Shown piece after piece: positions 9,934-21,235 of a stretch of 64,000 bases of DNA. The DNA is taken from the NCBI GenBank assembly GCA_030533445.1, contig CM060064.1, positions 3,844,916-3,908,915 of the forward strand, read 5' to 3'. The notes under the pieces are model-generated. The model ran no database searches and was not told the DNA's origin. It was given only the letters and a program-made list of their open reading frames with translations. Source of the DNA: Cyprinodon diabolis. Its lineage: Eukaryota > Chordata > Actinopteri > Cyprinodontiformes > Cyprinodontidae. The position numbers were made by a program, and so were the translations under genes. How positions within the stretch are numbered: position 1 is the first letter of the stretch; every line of letters begins with the position of its first letter.

Positions 9934-11335
9934 TACCTGGAAGCTATTTAGCAAAAATGCTAATATTTCTATATAAAAATTAATTAAAAATTTAAAATGT
10001 AAAAATAAAAGGCGTAACTTTTGAAGACGAAGGAGTAGTATGATCCAACACTGATTTTGAGTCAATTGATCACATTACCTGGAAGCTATTGAGCAGAAAT
10101 GCTAATATTTCCATATAAAATGAATTAAAAAAATATAAAAAATCTAAAATGTAAAAATAAAAGGCGTAACTTTTGAAGACGATGGAGTACTATGATACAA
10201 CACTGATTTTGAGTCAATTGATCACATTACCTGGAAGCTATTGAGCAAAAATACTAATATTTCCATATAAAAATCAATAAAAAAAAATATTAAAAGTTTA
10301 AAATGTAAAACTAAAAGGCGTAACTTTTGAAGACAATGGAGTATTATGATCCAACACTGATTTTGAGTCAATTGATCACATTACCTGGAAGCTATTGAGC
10401 AAAAATGCTACTTTTTCCATATAAAAATGAATTAAAAAAATATGAAAAGTTTATAATGTAAATATAAAAGGCGTAACTTTTGAAGACGATGGAGTACTAT
10501 GACCCAACACTGATTTTGAGTCAATTGATCACATTACCTGGAAGCTATTGAGCAAAAATGCTAATATTTCCATACTAAAATGAATTAAAAAATATTAAAA
10601 ATTTTAAATGTAAAAATAAAAGGCGTAACTTTTGAAGACGATGGAGTACTATGATCCAACACTGATTTTGAGTCAATTGATCACATTACCTGGAAGCTAT
10701 TGAGCAAAAATGCTAATATTTCCATATAAAAATCAATAAAAAAATATTAAAAGTTTAAAATGTAAAACTAAAAGGCGTAACTTTTGAAGACAATGGAGTA
10801 TTATGATCCAACACTGATTTTGAGTCAATTGATCACATTACCTGGAAGCTATTGAGCAAAAATGCTAATATTTCCATATAAAAATGAATTAAAAAAATAT
10901 GAAAAGTTTAAAATGTAAATATAAAAGGCGTAACTTTTGAAGACGATGGAGTACTATGATCCAACACTGATTTTGAGTCAATTGATCACATTACCTGGAA
11001 GCTATTGAGCAAAAATGCTAATATTTCCATATAAAATCAATAAAAAAAATATTAAAAGTTTAAAATGTAAAACTAAAAGGCGTAACTTTTGAAGACAATG
11101 GAGTATTATGATCCAAAACTGATTTTGAGTCAATTGATCACATTACCTGGAAGCTATTGAGCAAAAATGCTAATATTTCCATATAAAAATGAATTAAAAA
11201 ATATTAAAAATCTAAAATGTAAAAATAAAAAGGCGTAACTTTTGAAGAGGATGGAGTACTATGATCCAACACTGATTTTGAGTCAATTGATCAATATACT
11301 TGGAAGCTATTGAGCAAATAAGGTAATATTTTTAT
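9934..11335. repeat. Left-arm satellite, about ten 152-bp units
   Basis: The anchor TACCTGGAAGCTATTGAGCA recurs every 152-154 bases from about 9934 to 11296. Each unit also carries AAAGGCGTAACTTTTGAAGA and GATTTTGAGTCAATTGATCA. Units fall into subtypes: 'AAACTAAAAGGCG..ACAATGGAGTATT' and 'AAATATAAAAGGCG..ACGATGGAGTACT' occur as neighbours more than once, which is a higher-order pattern. Confidence 0.92.
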
Positions 11336-12730
11336 ATAAATGTCTCATTAAAGTGGATTTTTTGTTGTCTTAGGAACACAGGTTTACATTATATTACATA
11401 CAGAAAGAAGCAGAGATACAAAAGGCAACTGTCAACTGACGTCTATAAACAAGGGTGTTCATGGGGGCAACACAGCTGATATTTCTCTCCAAGGTGTCAC
11501 AGCCAAAAAGGAACAGACAAGATTAAGCTACTATGATGAGAAAAAGCATCATGAACATAACATTAGAGATTAAAATAAGAAATACAAAAGAATGGGAGAA
11601 TAGAGATATAATGAAGCAGAATGACTAAAAAGGGTCCTTATGTCCTCCTGCAGTCTAAGCGTATAGCAGCATTACTATACAGATAACTATCAGCTTTATT
11701 AAAATGGAAAGTTTTAAGCCTAGCCTTGAAATTGGACAGCGACACTCTGATCCTTGTTCTACATGTCTAACTAATGACAAGCTGATATATATCTGACATG
11801 GCACCACTCTTAGCCAGTCATCTGTTAGAGAAGATAGTCAATGCATTTTTTACAGTCTATGATTGGATATTGTGCTGCAGCCCCGCAAAAATGGAAATAA
11901 ATGTGCTATTCAAGACTTGTGACTCATAAAGGATGACAAAGACGCATCCGGCTGCAATTAAACTCCGGAGTGTCCGACTTAAAGCCGGACATACGGCTAC
12001 CCTAACATCACCCCTGGTCATGAATAAAAGATTAAACCTCTATTCCACAGTGAAAATTTGAGATTTAACACCCTTCTGTTTTCTTTTTGGCATATTTTAA
12101 CAAAAATCAAAAAAGCTTTCCTTCTTTGTTCCTATTTTATTCTCCAGTTCTGTACAGGTGATGTAGAATTTGAAGCTGTGGTTCTATGTCTCAATATCAG
12201 GTGTTAAAAAAGTTAAAAGGTTTCGTAAATTTACTCTGAAAATTATACACAAATATAATATAATATATAATATTAAACAATTTAAGTGGTACTTTTAAGT
12301 ACTTAAGTACTTTTGAAGGCATGTACTTTTGATCACTTCTTCTATACTTCAACTTGAGTAGATGACTGACCGGATAAGTTTTACTCACAGTAGAGTAAGA
12401 CTTGACTATGAACATCAACACTTTTACTCCAATACTGCAGCAGACTGCTTCTTCCACCACTCTTAGTATCCACAATATACAGTATACCTTTACCGACCTG
12501 TATCTTCCCTCTGGATCAGAACCTTTCTTATCATTACTTTTTTTGAGGCAGTTTGTTATCATTCCAGCTCTGCAGCTGGAAACCATTATTACCTGATTCT
12601 GTATACCCAATCAATGTAAAGCCAAAACTGTCCCACACATGAGTAACAAACTTAATACTGTTTCAAAAGTTAAGAGGTTCAACAATTTTCTCAACAATAT
12701 AACATTTTTAAATTTTATATAATACATTAG
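11336..12730. other. Left part of foldback loop, no gene recognised
   Basis: This is AT-rich sequence with pieces that look like other fish interspersed repeats, such as GGTCCTTATGTCCTCCTGCAG at about 11635 and the AAGTACTTAAGTACTTTTGAAGG block at about 12295. A 137-codon minus-strand open frame at 12197-12610 is poor in conserved-looking sequence and overlaps the AAGTACTT repeat, so I do not call it a gene. Confidence 0.5.
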
Positions 12731-12732
12731 CC

Positions 12733-15700
12733 CTTCCCTGTGCTGTCACCTTATCATGGTGGAGGGGTTTGAGTGTCCTAATGATCTTAGGAGCTATGCT
12801 GTCTGGGGGCTTTATGCCCCATAGTATGGTCACCCAAGGCAGACAGGTCCTAGGTGAGGGACCAGACAGAGAGCAGCCCAAAGACCCCTTATGATGAGTA
12901 ACATAAATGGACCTAGTGTTCCTACGCCTGGACGCGGGCCAGGCCTGGAGGTGGGGCACGCTGGCGAGGGCCTGGTGGCCGGGCTTTTACCCATGGAGCC
13001 CGGCCGGGCACAGCCCGAAGAGGAAACATGGGTCCCCCTTCCAATGGGCTCACCACCTGTAGGATGGGCCAAAGGGGTCGGGTGCAGTGTGTGATGGGTG
13101 GCAGTCAAGGCCGGGGACCCTGGCGTTCTGACCCTCGGCTGAAGAAGCTGTCTCTTGGGACATGGAATGTCACCTCTCTGGTGGGGAAGGAGTCTGAGTT
13201 AGTGCACGACGTTGAAAGGTTCCAACTACAGATAGTTGGACTTACCTAGACGCATGGCTCTGGCTCTGGAACCAGTCTCCTTGAGAGGGGGTGGACATTC
13301 TTCAACTCTGGGGTTGCCCCTGGTGAGAGGCGCCGAGCAGGAGTGGGCATTCTTGTTGCCCCTGATCTTGGTGCCTGTACATTGGGGTTCAACCCAGTGA
13401 ACGAGAGGGTTGCCTCCCTCCGCATTCGTGTGGGGGGACGGGTTCTGACTGTTGTTTGTGCTTATGCGCCAAACAGCAGTTCAGATTACCCACCCTTTTT
13501 GGAGTCTTTAGAGGGGGTACTGGAGAGTGCCCCTCCTGGGGACCCCCATTGTTCTTCTGGGGGACTTCAACGCTCACGTGGGCAATGACAGTGAGTACTG
13601 GCGAGGCGTGGTTGGAAGGAATGGCCCACCTGACCTGAACTTGAGCGGTGTTCTGTTGTTGGACTTCTGTACTCATCATGGATTGTCCTTAATGAACACC
13701 ATGTTCAAGTATAAGGGTGTCCATACTTGCTTTTAGGACGAGGACACCCTAGGTCGTATTTCAATGATCGACTTTGTTGTTGTTTCATCTGACCCGCGGC
13801 CGCATGTGTTGGACACTCGGGTGAAGAGAGGGGCGGAGCTCTCTACCGACCACTACCTGGCAGTGAGTTGGCTCAAATGGTGGGGGAGGACGTTGGTCAG
13901 ACCTGGTAGGCCCAAACATATTGTGAGGGTTTGCTGGGAATGTCTGGCAGAGTCCCCCGTGAGAAGGAGCTTTAACTCCCATCACAGGCAGAGCTTTGAA
14001 CACGTTCCGAGGGAGGTGGTGGACATTGAGTCTGAGTGGACCATGTTCCTTGCCTCTATTGTTGAGGTGGCTAGTCAGAGCTGTGGCTGCAAGGTTGTCA
14101 GTCCATGTCGCGGTGGCAATCCTTGAACACGCTGGTGGACACCAGAAGTGAGGGAAGCTGTCAAGCTGAAGAAGGAGTCCTTTCGGGCTTTATTGACCTG
14201 TGGGACTCCAGAAGCAGCTGATATGTACCGGCAGTCAAAGCGGCAGGTGGGTCAGCTGGTCGCTGAGGCAAAAACTCAGGAGTGGGGAGAGTTTGGAGAG
14301 ACCATGGAGAGAGAAAGACTTCCATACAGCTTCGAAGAGATTCTGGTCCACAATTCGGCATAACAGGAGGGGGAAGCAGTGCAGTACCAACACTATTTAC
14401 AGTGGGGGTGGTGTGCTGCTGACCTCGACTCGGGACGTCATATGTCGGTGGGCGGAGTACTTCAAAGACCTCCTTAATCCCACCAACACGTCTTCCATTG
14501 AAGAAGCAGAGCCTGGGGGCTCCAGCTTGGGTCCTCCCATCTCTGTAGCTGAAGTCACTCAAGGAAGCCACTCTTCGATGGCAAGGCTTCAGTGGTGGAT
14601 GAAATTCGCCCTGAGTACCTTGGGGCTCTGGATGTTGTGGGGCTGTGTTTGTTAACGTGGCTCTGCAACATTGGTGGACATCAGGGGCAGTTCCTTTGGA
14701 TTGGCAGATTGGGGTGGTGGTCCCTGTATATAAAAAAGGGGACCGGAGGATGTGTTCCAACTACAGAGTAATTACACTCTTAAGCCTGCCTGGTAAGGTC
14801 TACTCCGGGGTTCTGGAAAGGAAGGTCTGTCGGATAGTCAAATCTCGGATTCAGAAGGAGCAGTGTGGTTTTCGCCCTGGCCGTGGAACACTGGATCAGC
14901 TCTACACCCTCAGCAGGATTCTGGAGGGTGCATGGGAGTTTGCCCAACCAGTCTACATGTGTTTTCTGGATCTGGAGAAGGCATTCAAACGTGTCCCTCG
15001 GGGGGTCCAGTAGGGGGTACTCCGGGAGTAAGGAGTACATGCCCTTTAATAGGGGCTGTTAGGTGTCTGTATGACCGGGGTCAGAGCCTGGTCCGCATTG
15101 CTGGCAGTAAGTCGGACTCGTTTCTGGTGAGGGTTGGACTCCGCCAAGGTTGTCCTTTGTCACCGATTCTGTTCATAACTTTTATGGACAGAATTTCTAG
15201 GCGAAGCCAAGGTGTTAAGGGGATCTGTCTTGGTGGCCTTAGGATTGCATCTCTGTTATTTGCAGATGATGTGGTTCTGTTGGCTTCATCAGGGCGTGAT
15301 CTACAGCTCTCTTGAGCGGTTCCTGAGCCTTAAAAGGGTAGAGTGCCTTCTCCGGGTTGGGGAGGATGTACTGCCCCTAATGGAGGAGTTTAAGTATCTT
15401 GGGGTCTTGTTCACGAATGAGGGGAAGATGGAGCGGGAGATCGACAGGCAGATTGGTGCGCCGTCTGCTGTGAAGCGTGCGCTATACTGGTCTGTGGTGG
15501 TGAAGACAGAGCTGAGCCAACAGCAAAGCTCTCGATTTACCGGTCGATCTACATTCCTACCCTCATCTATGGTCATGAGCTTTGGGTCATGACCGAAAGA
15601 ATGAGGTCCAGGACACAAGTGGCTGAAATGAGTTTTCTCCGTACTATGTCTGGGCTCTCCGTTAGAGATAGGGTGAGGAGCTCGGTCATCCGGAGAGGAC

Positions 15701-16024
15701 TCAGAGTAGAGCCGCTGCTCCTCCACATCGAGAGGAGCCACTTGAGGTGGCTCTGGCATCTGATTAGGATGCCTCCTGGACGTCTTTTCCTGGTGAAGTG
15801 TCCCAGGCATGTCCCACCGGGAGGAGGCCCAGGGGGAGACCCAGGACACACTGGAGGGGCTATGTTTCACGGCTGGCCTGGGAGCGCCTTGGGATTTTCC
15901 CGGAGGAGCTGGCCGAAGTGGCTGGGGAGAGGGACGTCTGGGCCTCCCTACTGAAGCTGCTACCTCCCGACCCGACCCCGGATAAGCGGAAGAAGATGGA
16001 TGGATGGATGGATGGATGGATGGA
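12733..16024 (+). mobile_element. Rex3 (RTE-clade) non-LTR retrotransposon, near full length, inactivated
   Basis: It starts in CACCTTATCATGGTGGAGGG, runs 3.3 kb and ends in a (GATG)n tail, as Rex3 does. An endonuclease domain is readable from about 13137 (LGTWNVTSLVG; then VVCAYAPNSSSDYP; then [13 protein letters not shown]). The reverse transcriptase follows from about 14700 (ALQHWWTSGAVPLDW; QCGFRPGRGTLDQL; GLRQGCPLSPILF; LLFADDVVLLA). The C-terminal VWASLLKLLPP lies at 15940-15975. The region coding GLRQGCPLSP contains the site classically used as a Rex3 marker. Several frameshifts and stops (for example near 13250, 13735, 14125, 15010 and 15315) break the frame. It sits in the loop of the foldback element. 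Confidence 0.88.
13130..15960 (+). pseudogene. Rex3 endonuclease-reverse transcriptase pseudogene
   Basis: This was a single open reading frame, now in at least eight pieces. The catalytic-site residues FADD of the reverse transcriptase are still readable at about 15255-15270, but they lie in a different frame from the palm segment after position 15320. It makes no functional enzyme. Confidence 0.85.
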
Positions 16025-16529
16025 CATAAGTTATTACATTATCCAACTCTGTTGACATAACTGTTTCTTCTGCATTGGTCTTACTACCTTTAATGCATAC
16101 AGCATGCAATCATTGTAAAAGCTAATCCTCATCTTGCAGGTGGATATTTAGAAGGTGATTATGAATAACTATTTTTCCTTCATAAATCCATATTTGTGGC
16201 GGGTTTTTGCAAATGGGTTTGATAACCCATGGAAACAAGGGACCTAGATGTTAAGTGCATAACAAAAATAAACTTTTTCTCAGTCGTAAGGAGTACCTAA
16301 TCGTAGGAAGTCGGATTGGGCGGATATAAAATGGGGTTATGTCCCATTGATTCCAACAAGATGGAAGCAGCTTTGGAGTTCTGGTTGTGAAGTTAAGCTG
16401 ATGCAATTTGATGTTATTATGTGTGGAGTTTTTTTTTAATTTTGTTTTTATTTTTTTTTAAGCTGAGTTGATACTAAATATTTTATTTACAAAGAGAATA
16501 GAAATGAAAATTTGTTTCATAGTAATCAA
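16025..16529. other. Right part of foldback loop, nothing recognised
   Basis: AT-rich sequence between the Rex3 tail and the right-arm satellite; no coding region or named repeat was identified. Confidence 0.4.
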
Positions 16530-17085
16530 GATGCCTTTTACTTTTACATTTTACGTTTTTAATACTTTTTAATTCATTTTTATATGGAAGTATTTGCATT
16601 TTTGCTCAATAGCTTCCAGGTAATGTGATCAATTGACTCAAAATCAATATTGAATCATAGCACTCCATCGTATACAAAAGTTACGCCCTTTACTTTTACA
16701 TTTTAGGTTTTTAATATTTTTTCATTAATTTTTATAATGAAATATTAGCATTTTTGCTCAATAGCTTCCAGGTAATGTGATCAATTGACTCAAAATCAAT
16801 ATTGAATCATAGCACTCCATCATCTTCAAAAGTTACGCCCTTTATTTTTTCATTTTAAATTTCTAATATTTTAAAATAATTTTTATAATGAAATATTAGC
16901 ATTTTTGCTCAATAGCTTCCAGGTAATGTGATCAATTGACTCAAAATCAATATTGAATCATAGCACTCCATCATCTACAAAAGTTACTCCCTTTATTTTT
17001 ACATTTTAAATTTCTAATATTTTTTTTATTAATTTTTATAATGAAATATTAGCATCTTTGCTCAATTGCTTCCAGGTATCTATGT
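16530..17085. repeat. Right-arm satellite, four inverted units
   Basis: This is the reverse complement of the left-arm unit. CTTCCAGGTAATGTGATCAA recurs at spacings of 153, 150 and 153 bases. These units share variants not seen on the left (CAATATTGAATCATAGCACTCC, GAAATATTAGC after AATTTTTATAAT), so the arms have diverged from each other more than units within an arm have. Confidence 0.9.
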
Positions 17086-17528
17086 GTAGATATTGGCAGT
17101 TTTGCTGAATACGTTCCAGTTTCTGTGATGGATTGACACAAAATTTATGAGAAATCATGGTACTAGACTGGTTTAATGAGATACAGCATTTAGTTTCAAT
17201 ATGAAATCTCTAAATATGTATAATGTTTTTGTAAATACAACAAATATAAATATTCTAGTTTGACAGCTTCTGGGCTTCAAAATCTAAGTCTATAGTTTTA
17301 TTTTGAAAACAGGAAGTAGGTACACAATGTAGCCGTTTTCACTCGCCATGAAATTTACTGCAAAGTCTCTAATAAGGGTGCACTGGAAGTGTTGGAGCGG
17401 CTTCCTCCGATCGCAGTGTACCCGGAGAAAAGGAGAGGTTTTCCCGTGGGGGAGAAGAGAATTAGCCGGAGGAAGAAGCGGTTTGAATGTCTGTCGAATA
17501 TCCAACGTAAAACTAACTTCACCGCGGT

Positions 17529-17537
17529 TTTGATTCG
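17529..17537. other. Right copy of 9-bp target-site duplication
   Basis: The bases TTTGATTCG lie immediately outside the right tip and are identical to 9479-9487. Confidence 0.85.
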
Positions 17538-17623
17538 TATTCCCTGCTGTTGGATTTAAAGGCTCATTTAACAACTTTAGACCTTTGAACAGTTTGGTCC
17601 AAATCTAAATATATATATATATA

Positions 17624-19232
17624 CAGGTGCTGGTCATAAAATTAGAATATCATGAAAAAGTAGATTGATTTCAGTAATTCCATTTAAAAAGTGAAACTTG
17701 TATATTATATTCATACATTACATACAAACTCATATATTTCAGATGTTTATTTTGTTTAATTTTGATGATTACAAATGACAACAAATGAAAATCTCAAATT
17801 CATCATATCAGAAAATTAGAATATTGTGAAAAGGTTCAAAATTGATGGCCCCTGGTGCCACACTCTAATCAGCTAATTAACTCAAACCACCTGCAAAAGC
17901 CTTTAAATGGTCTTTCAGTCTAGTTCTATAGGCTACACAATCATGGGGAAGACTGCTGACTTGACAGTTGTCCAAAAGACGACCATCGACACCTTGCACA
18001 AGGAGGGCAAGACACAAAAGGTCATCGCTAAAGAGGCTGGCTGTTCACAGAGCTCAGTGTCCAAGCACATTAATAGAGAGGCGAAGGGAAGGAAAAGATG
18101 TGGTCGAAAAAAGTGTACAAGCAAGAGAGATAACCGCACCCTGGAGAGGATTGTGAAACAAAACCCATTCAAAAATGTGGGGGAGATTCACAAAGAGTGG
18201 ACTGCAGCTGGAGTGAGTGCTTCAAGAACCACCACACACAGACGTATGAAAGACATGGGTTTCTGCTGTCGCATTCCTTGTGTCAAGCCACTCTTGAACC
18301 ACAGACAGCGTCAGAAGCGTCTTGCCTGGGCTAAAGAGAAACAGGACTGGACTGCTGGTGAGTGGTCCAAAGTCATGTTCTCTGATGAAAGTAAATTTTG
18401 CATTTCCTTTGGAAATCAAGGTCCCAGAGTCTGGAGGAAAAGAAGAGAGGCACTTCATCCACGTTGCTTGAAGTCCAGTGTAAAGTTTCCACAGTCAGTG
18501 ATGGTTTGGGGTGCCATGTCATCTGCTGGTGTTGGTCCATTGTGTTTTCTGAGGTCCAGGGTCAACGCAGCCACATACCAGGAAGTTTTAGAGCACTTCA
18601 TGCTTCCTGCAGCTGACCAACTTTTTGGAGATGCAGATTTCATTTTCCAACAGGACTTGGCACCTGCACACAGTGCCAAAGCTACCAGTACCTGGTTGAA
18701 GGACCATGGTATCCCTGTTCTTAATTGGCCAGCAAACTCTCCTGACCTTAACCCCATAGAAAATCTATGGGGTATTGTGAAGAAGAAGATGCAATACACC
18801 AGACCCAACAATTCAGAAGAGCTAAAAGCCACTATTAGAGCAACCTGGGCTATCATAACACCTGAGCAGTGCCACAGACTGATCGACTCCATGCCACGCC
18901 GCATTGCTGCAGTAATACAGGCCAAAGGAGGCCCAACTAAATACTGAGTGCTGTACATGCTCATACTTTTCATGTTCATACTTTTCAGTTGGCCAACATT
19001 TCTATAAATCCTTTGTTTTTATTGGTCTTCAGTAATATTCTAATTTTCTGATATGATGAATTTGAGATTTTCATTTGTTGTCATTTGTAATCATCAAAAT
19101 TAAACAAAATAAACATCTGAAATATATGAGTTTGTATGTAATGTATGAATATAATATACAAGTTTCACTTTTTAAATGGAATTACTGAAATCAATCTACT
19201 TTTTCATGATATTCTAATTTTATGACCAGCAC

Positions 19233-19235
<3 letters not shown>
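17624..19235 (+). mobile_element. Complete Tc1-family transposon with long inverted repeats
   Basis: The element is 1612 bp with ends CAGGTGCTGGTCATAAAATT, flanked by TA on both sides (17622-17623 and 19236-19237) within an AT microsatellite. The terminal inverted repeats are about 205 bp each and look identical or nearly so over that length. Long TIRs with inner repeated 'AAAATTAGAATAT' sites are the IR/DR layout of Tc1 elements. Together with an unbroken transposase frame, this says the insertion is young. Confidence 0.93.
17943..18947 (+). CDS. Tc1 transposase, intact
   Basis: The 334-residue DDE transposase cuts and pastes the element. The start MGKTADLTVV was preferred over an in-frame ATG 36 bases upstream because family members begin there. 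A paired-type helix-turn-helix lies in about residues 8-110 (KVIAKEAGCSQSSVSKHI first half). A basic GRKKC stretch lies near 55. The catalytic triad is D148 (FSDESKF), D238 (QQDLAPAH) and E273 (NPIENLWG), with exactly 34 residues between the last two (DD34E). QQDLAPAH replaces the more usual QQDNAPAH, leaving the Asp intact. The length is normal and there are no stops. Confidence 0.92.
   Translation: MGKTADLTVVQKTTIDTLHKEGKTQKVIAKEAGCSQSSVSKHINREAKGRKRCGRKKCTSKRDNRTLERIVKQNPFKNVGEIHKEWTAAGVSASRTTTHRRMKDMGFCCRIPCVKPLLNHRQRQKRLAWAKEKQDWTAGEWSKVMFSDESKFCISFGNQGPRVWRKRREALHPRCLKSSVKFPQSVMVWGAMSSAGVGPLCFLRSRVNAATYQEVLEHFMLPAADQLFGDADFIFQQDLAPAHSAKATSTWLKDHGIPVLNWPANSPDLNPIENLWGIVKKKMQYTRPNNSEELKATIRATWAIITPEQCHRLIDSMPRRIAAVIQAKGGPTKY

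Positions 19236-19237
<2 letters not shown>

Positions 19238-19262
<25 letters not shown>
19238..19262. repeat. (TA)n microsatellite at Tc1 target
   Basis: TA repeats flank the Tc1 element on both sides (also 17608-17623), so the insertion went into a TA tract. Confidence 0.85.
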
Positions 19263-19263
<1 letters not shown>

Positions 19264-19264
19264 A

Positions 19265-21235
19265 CTTTAATATTAAATAATTTGTCGTCAATTTTGTGGT
19301 TATGTTGCACCTGCTGCTTGGTTTTAGTTTTCCAGTTGAAGTCCTTCTAATGAGACAAACTTTTCCTTTGTTAGTTTTTCTTCATTAGAAAGTCGCCTTC
19401 AGATGGATGGAGGACCGAGACCAGAACAGGACAAACTGCAGCAGATCAAAGTGACCGGCGGTCAATAGATCAAAGAAAAACACCGACACTCTAAGTAATT
19501 ACTGCAAAGGCTCAGAGCTGGCAGACTGTCGGTGGCTGCATCATATGAACTTTAAAAAAGCTTCTTATTCGTCATGTTTTACCTTTGAGTGTAGCAGCGG
19601 CTCTCTGACCCTTTGGCAGACTGCTGCTTACGGAACCCAGCCGCTTCTTCTTCTCTGGGTGTTTGAGGCGGTGGGCGGAGCCACTATCAAGCTCCTTACC
19701 GCCACCACCTGGTCTGGAGGTAGCAGAGAAAATTAGCCGGAAAAAAAAAAACATTCCTTTAGGTGTCAAAAGTATTAATGCTTATAACTCCAGTAGAAGT
19801 ATAAATACTGCTGTTTAAAAACAGCTTTGTAGAATTTTGAGGATCAATTTTATGGTTTTTACTCAAATAAAAGTGAAAAATATACATATATTTTTTATAC
19901 TAGATTATAAAAATAAAAGTATTGGTATTTGGTGAAAAACAAGTTGGGGCAGCACCAACCACAAAGAAATGAACTGGCTGGATGAAACTGATTATTTTCA
20001 TGGGGTTTTATTTTTATTTTTTAAATACCAACAGGCTATAATGAAAATGAGATTAAATGAACCTAAACTAATGGGTCTATTTTTTAAATCAGGAGTAGAA
20101 AGTAAAAGAATGTCTAAAAAAGAATTACTCCAAAGTATAGATAGCCAATATTTCTACTTAATTAAGGAAATTAAGTATTTGTACTTTGTTAAGTGAAACC
20201 TCTGCAAATGAAGGAGCTCCCCAGAACTCCTGAAGGGGTTCTGCTTAAATCCTCTGGTACTTTTTTATCACACTATTTCCTTACAGCAATCTTTCTAATC
20301 AACTTTCTTCTTATGTTCTTTGTGATTGATGATCATTAATAACTGGCCACCAAAGCTGTCGTTTGAACTCCAGACACCACAGATTCTCTTTAGTAAAAGG
20401 AAAAAACTTTTAATACAATCCAAAGTCGGTGTTTTCCAGCTATGGAAAATTGAATGTTGGTTTCTCTTCATTTGTAAGCCATGGACTCTGAAAACATCCT
20501 TTAGAGTGTGATGATGAATCTAAATGGAGTTTTCAGATTCATTTTATTTTTTCTTTCTGAAATAAATACATTTCTCAGTGATATTGTTTTAAGTCTGCAA
20601 GCTGTGCTGCTGGATCAGAGCCCTGTCCATGATGTATACATGCTCATCTTAATCTAATCTCTGTTTAACAAACAAAATGGAATAAGAATCTAAAATGTCA
20701 CCTTCATGGATTCACCAACTTCAGTGACTTTATTTCATTTGTTCTGAATAGCTATGAATGTTCAAACCTGGACAAAAATACAAGGCAGGATATGTAATGC
20801 CAAAATAAAAAAGTAAAAACCAAACTGTTCCCAAACTCATGCGTGCTGCTGCCCCCAAGCAGCATTAGCTTCTGGTCCAGGATGCCTTCTAGAAACCAAA
20901 ACACTACTCTACCAAATATATAAAGAAAAAACAAATTTTAAAATGTTTTAGTTGGTTTATCCCTTTTAAATTATAATTACATATGATTGGCATAAGAATG
21001 CCCTAAGAACTCAACATTTTCAGCATTAGTTTCCAACTAAATAAAGACTGTTCAACCATGTTTATAGTGCAAAAATAATGGTGCAGAAAAGGCATTAATT
21101 TGAAAACCTGAATATTGGCAGTGCAAAATAATAATGGTGCAACATGCAGTAAACATACAGTTGTTCACTTTTAAGTTTAAAAACATTATAGAAGTGGTTC
21201 AATTTGGCCATAAAGTTCAGATGTGTGCATGTTGG
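19265..21235. other. Intergenic stretch, no gene recognised
   Basis: AT-rich DNA. A repeat-like block 'CTTACCGCCACCACCTGGTCTGG' lies near 19695, and scattered short open frames show no recognisable domains. Confidence 0.4.

Larger units (their letters stand above)
9488..17528. mobile_element. Foldback-type DNA transposon with satellite-built inverted arms (Mutator/Foldback-like, non-autonomous)
   Basis: The element is 8041 bp. Both tips read ACCGCGGTGAAGTTAG inward, and the outermost 8 bases are themselves a palindrome. It is flanked by the identical 9 bases TTTGATTCG at 9479-9487 and 17529-17537. The first roughly 450 bp of each arm match as inverted repeats (GGATATTCGACAGACATTCA, ACTGCGATCGGA, CACCCTTATTAGAGACTTT). 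A roughly 152-bp tandem satellite then follows in each arm. Nine-base duplications with long repeat-filled arms are known from Drosophila Foldback and from Mutator-type elements; assignment here is by that analogy. The loop (about 11.34-16.53 kb) holds assorted repeats and a Rex3 insertion. No DDE transposase was recognised, so it must have moved in trans. Confidence 0.85.

Noticed and set aside
9934..11335. Regularly spaced repeats resembling a CRISPR array
   Set aside because: The whole 152-bp unit is conserved, there are no unique spacers, and the genome is eukaryotic.
12197..12610. 137-codon minus-strand frame in the foldback loop
   Set aside because: It overlaps an AAGTACTT-rich interspersed repeat, has no domain and low-quality composition; not a transposase.
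15301..15870. 189-codon minus-strand frame, and another at 14161-14760
   Set aside because: They are antisense shadows of the Rex3 reverse transcriptase region.
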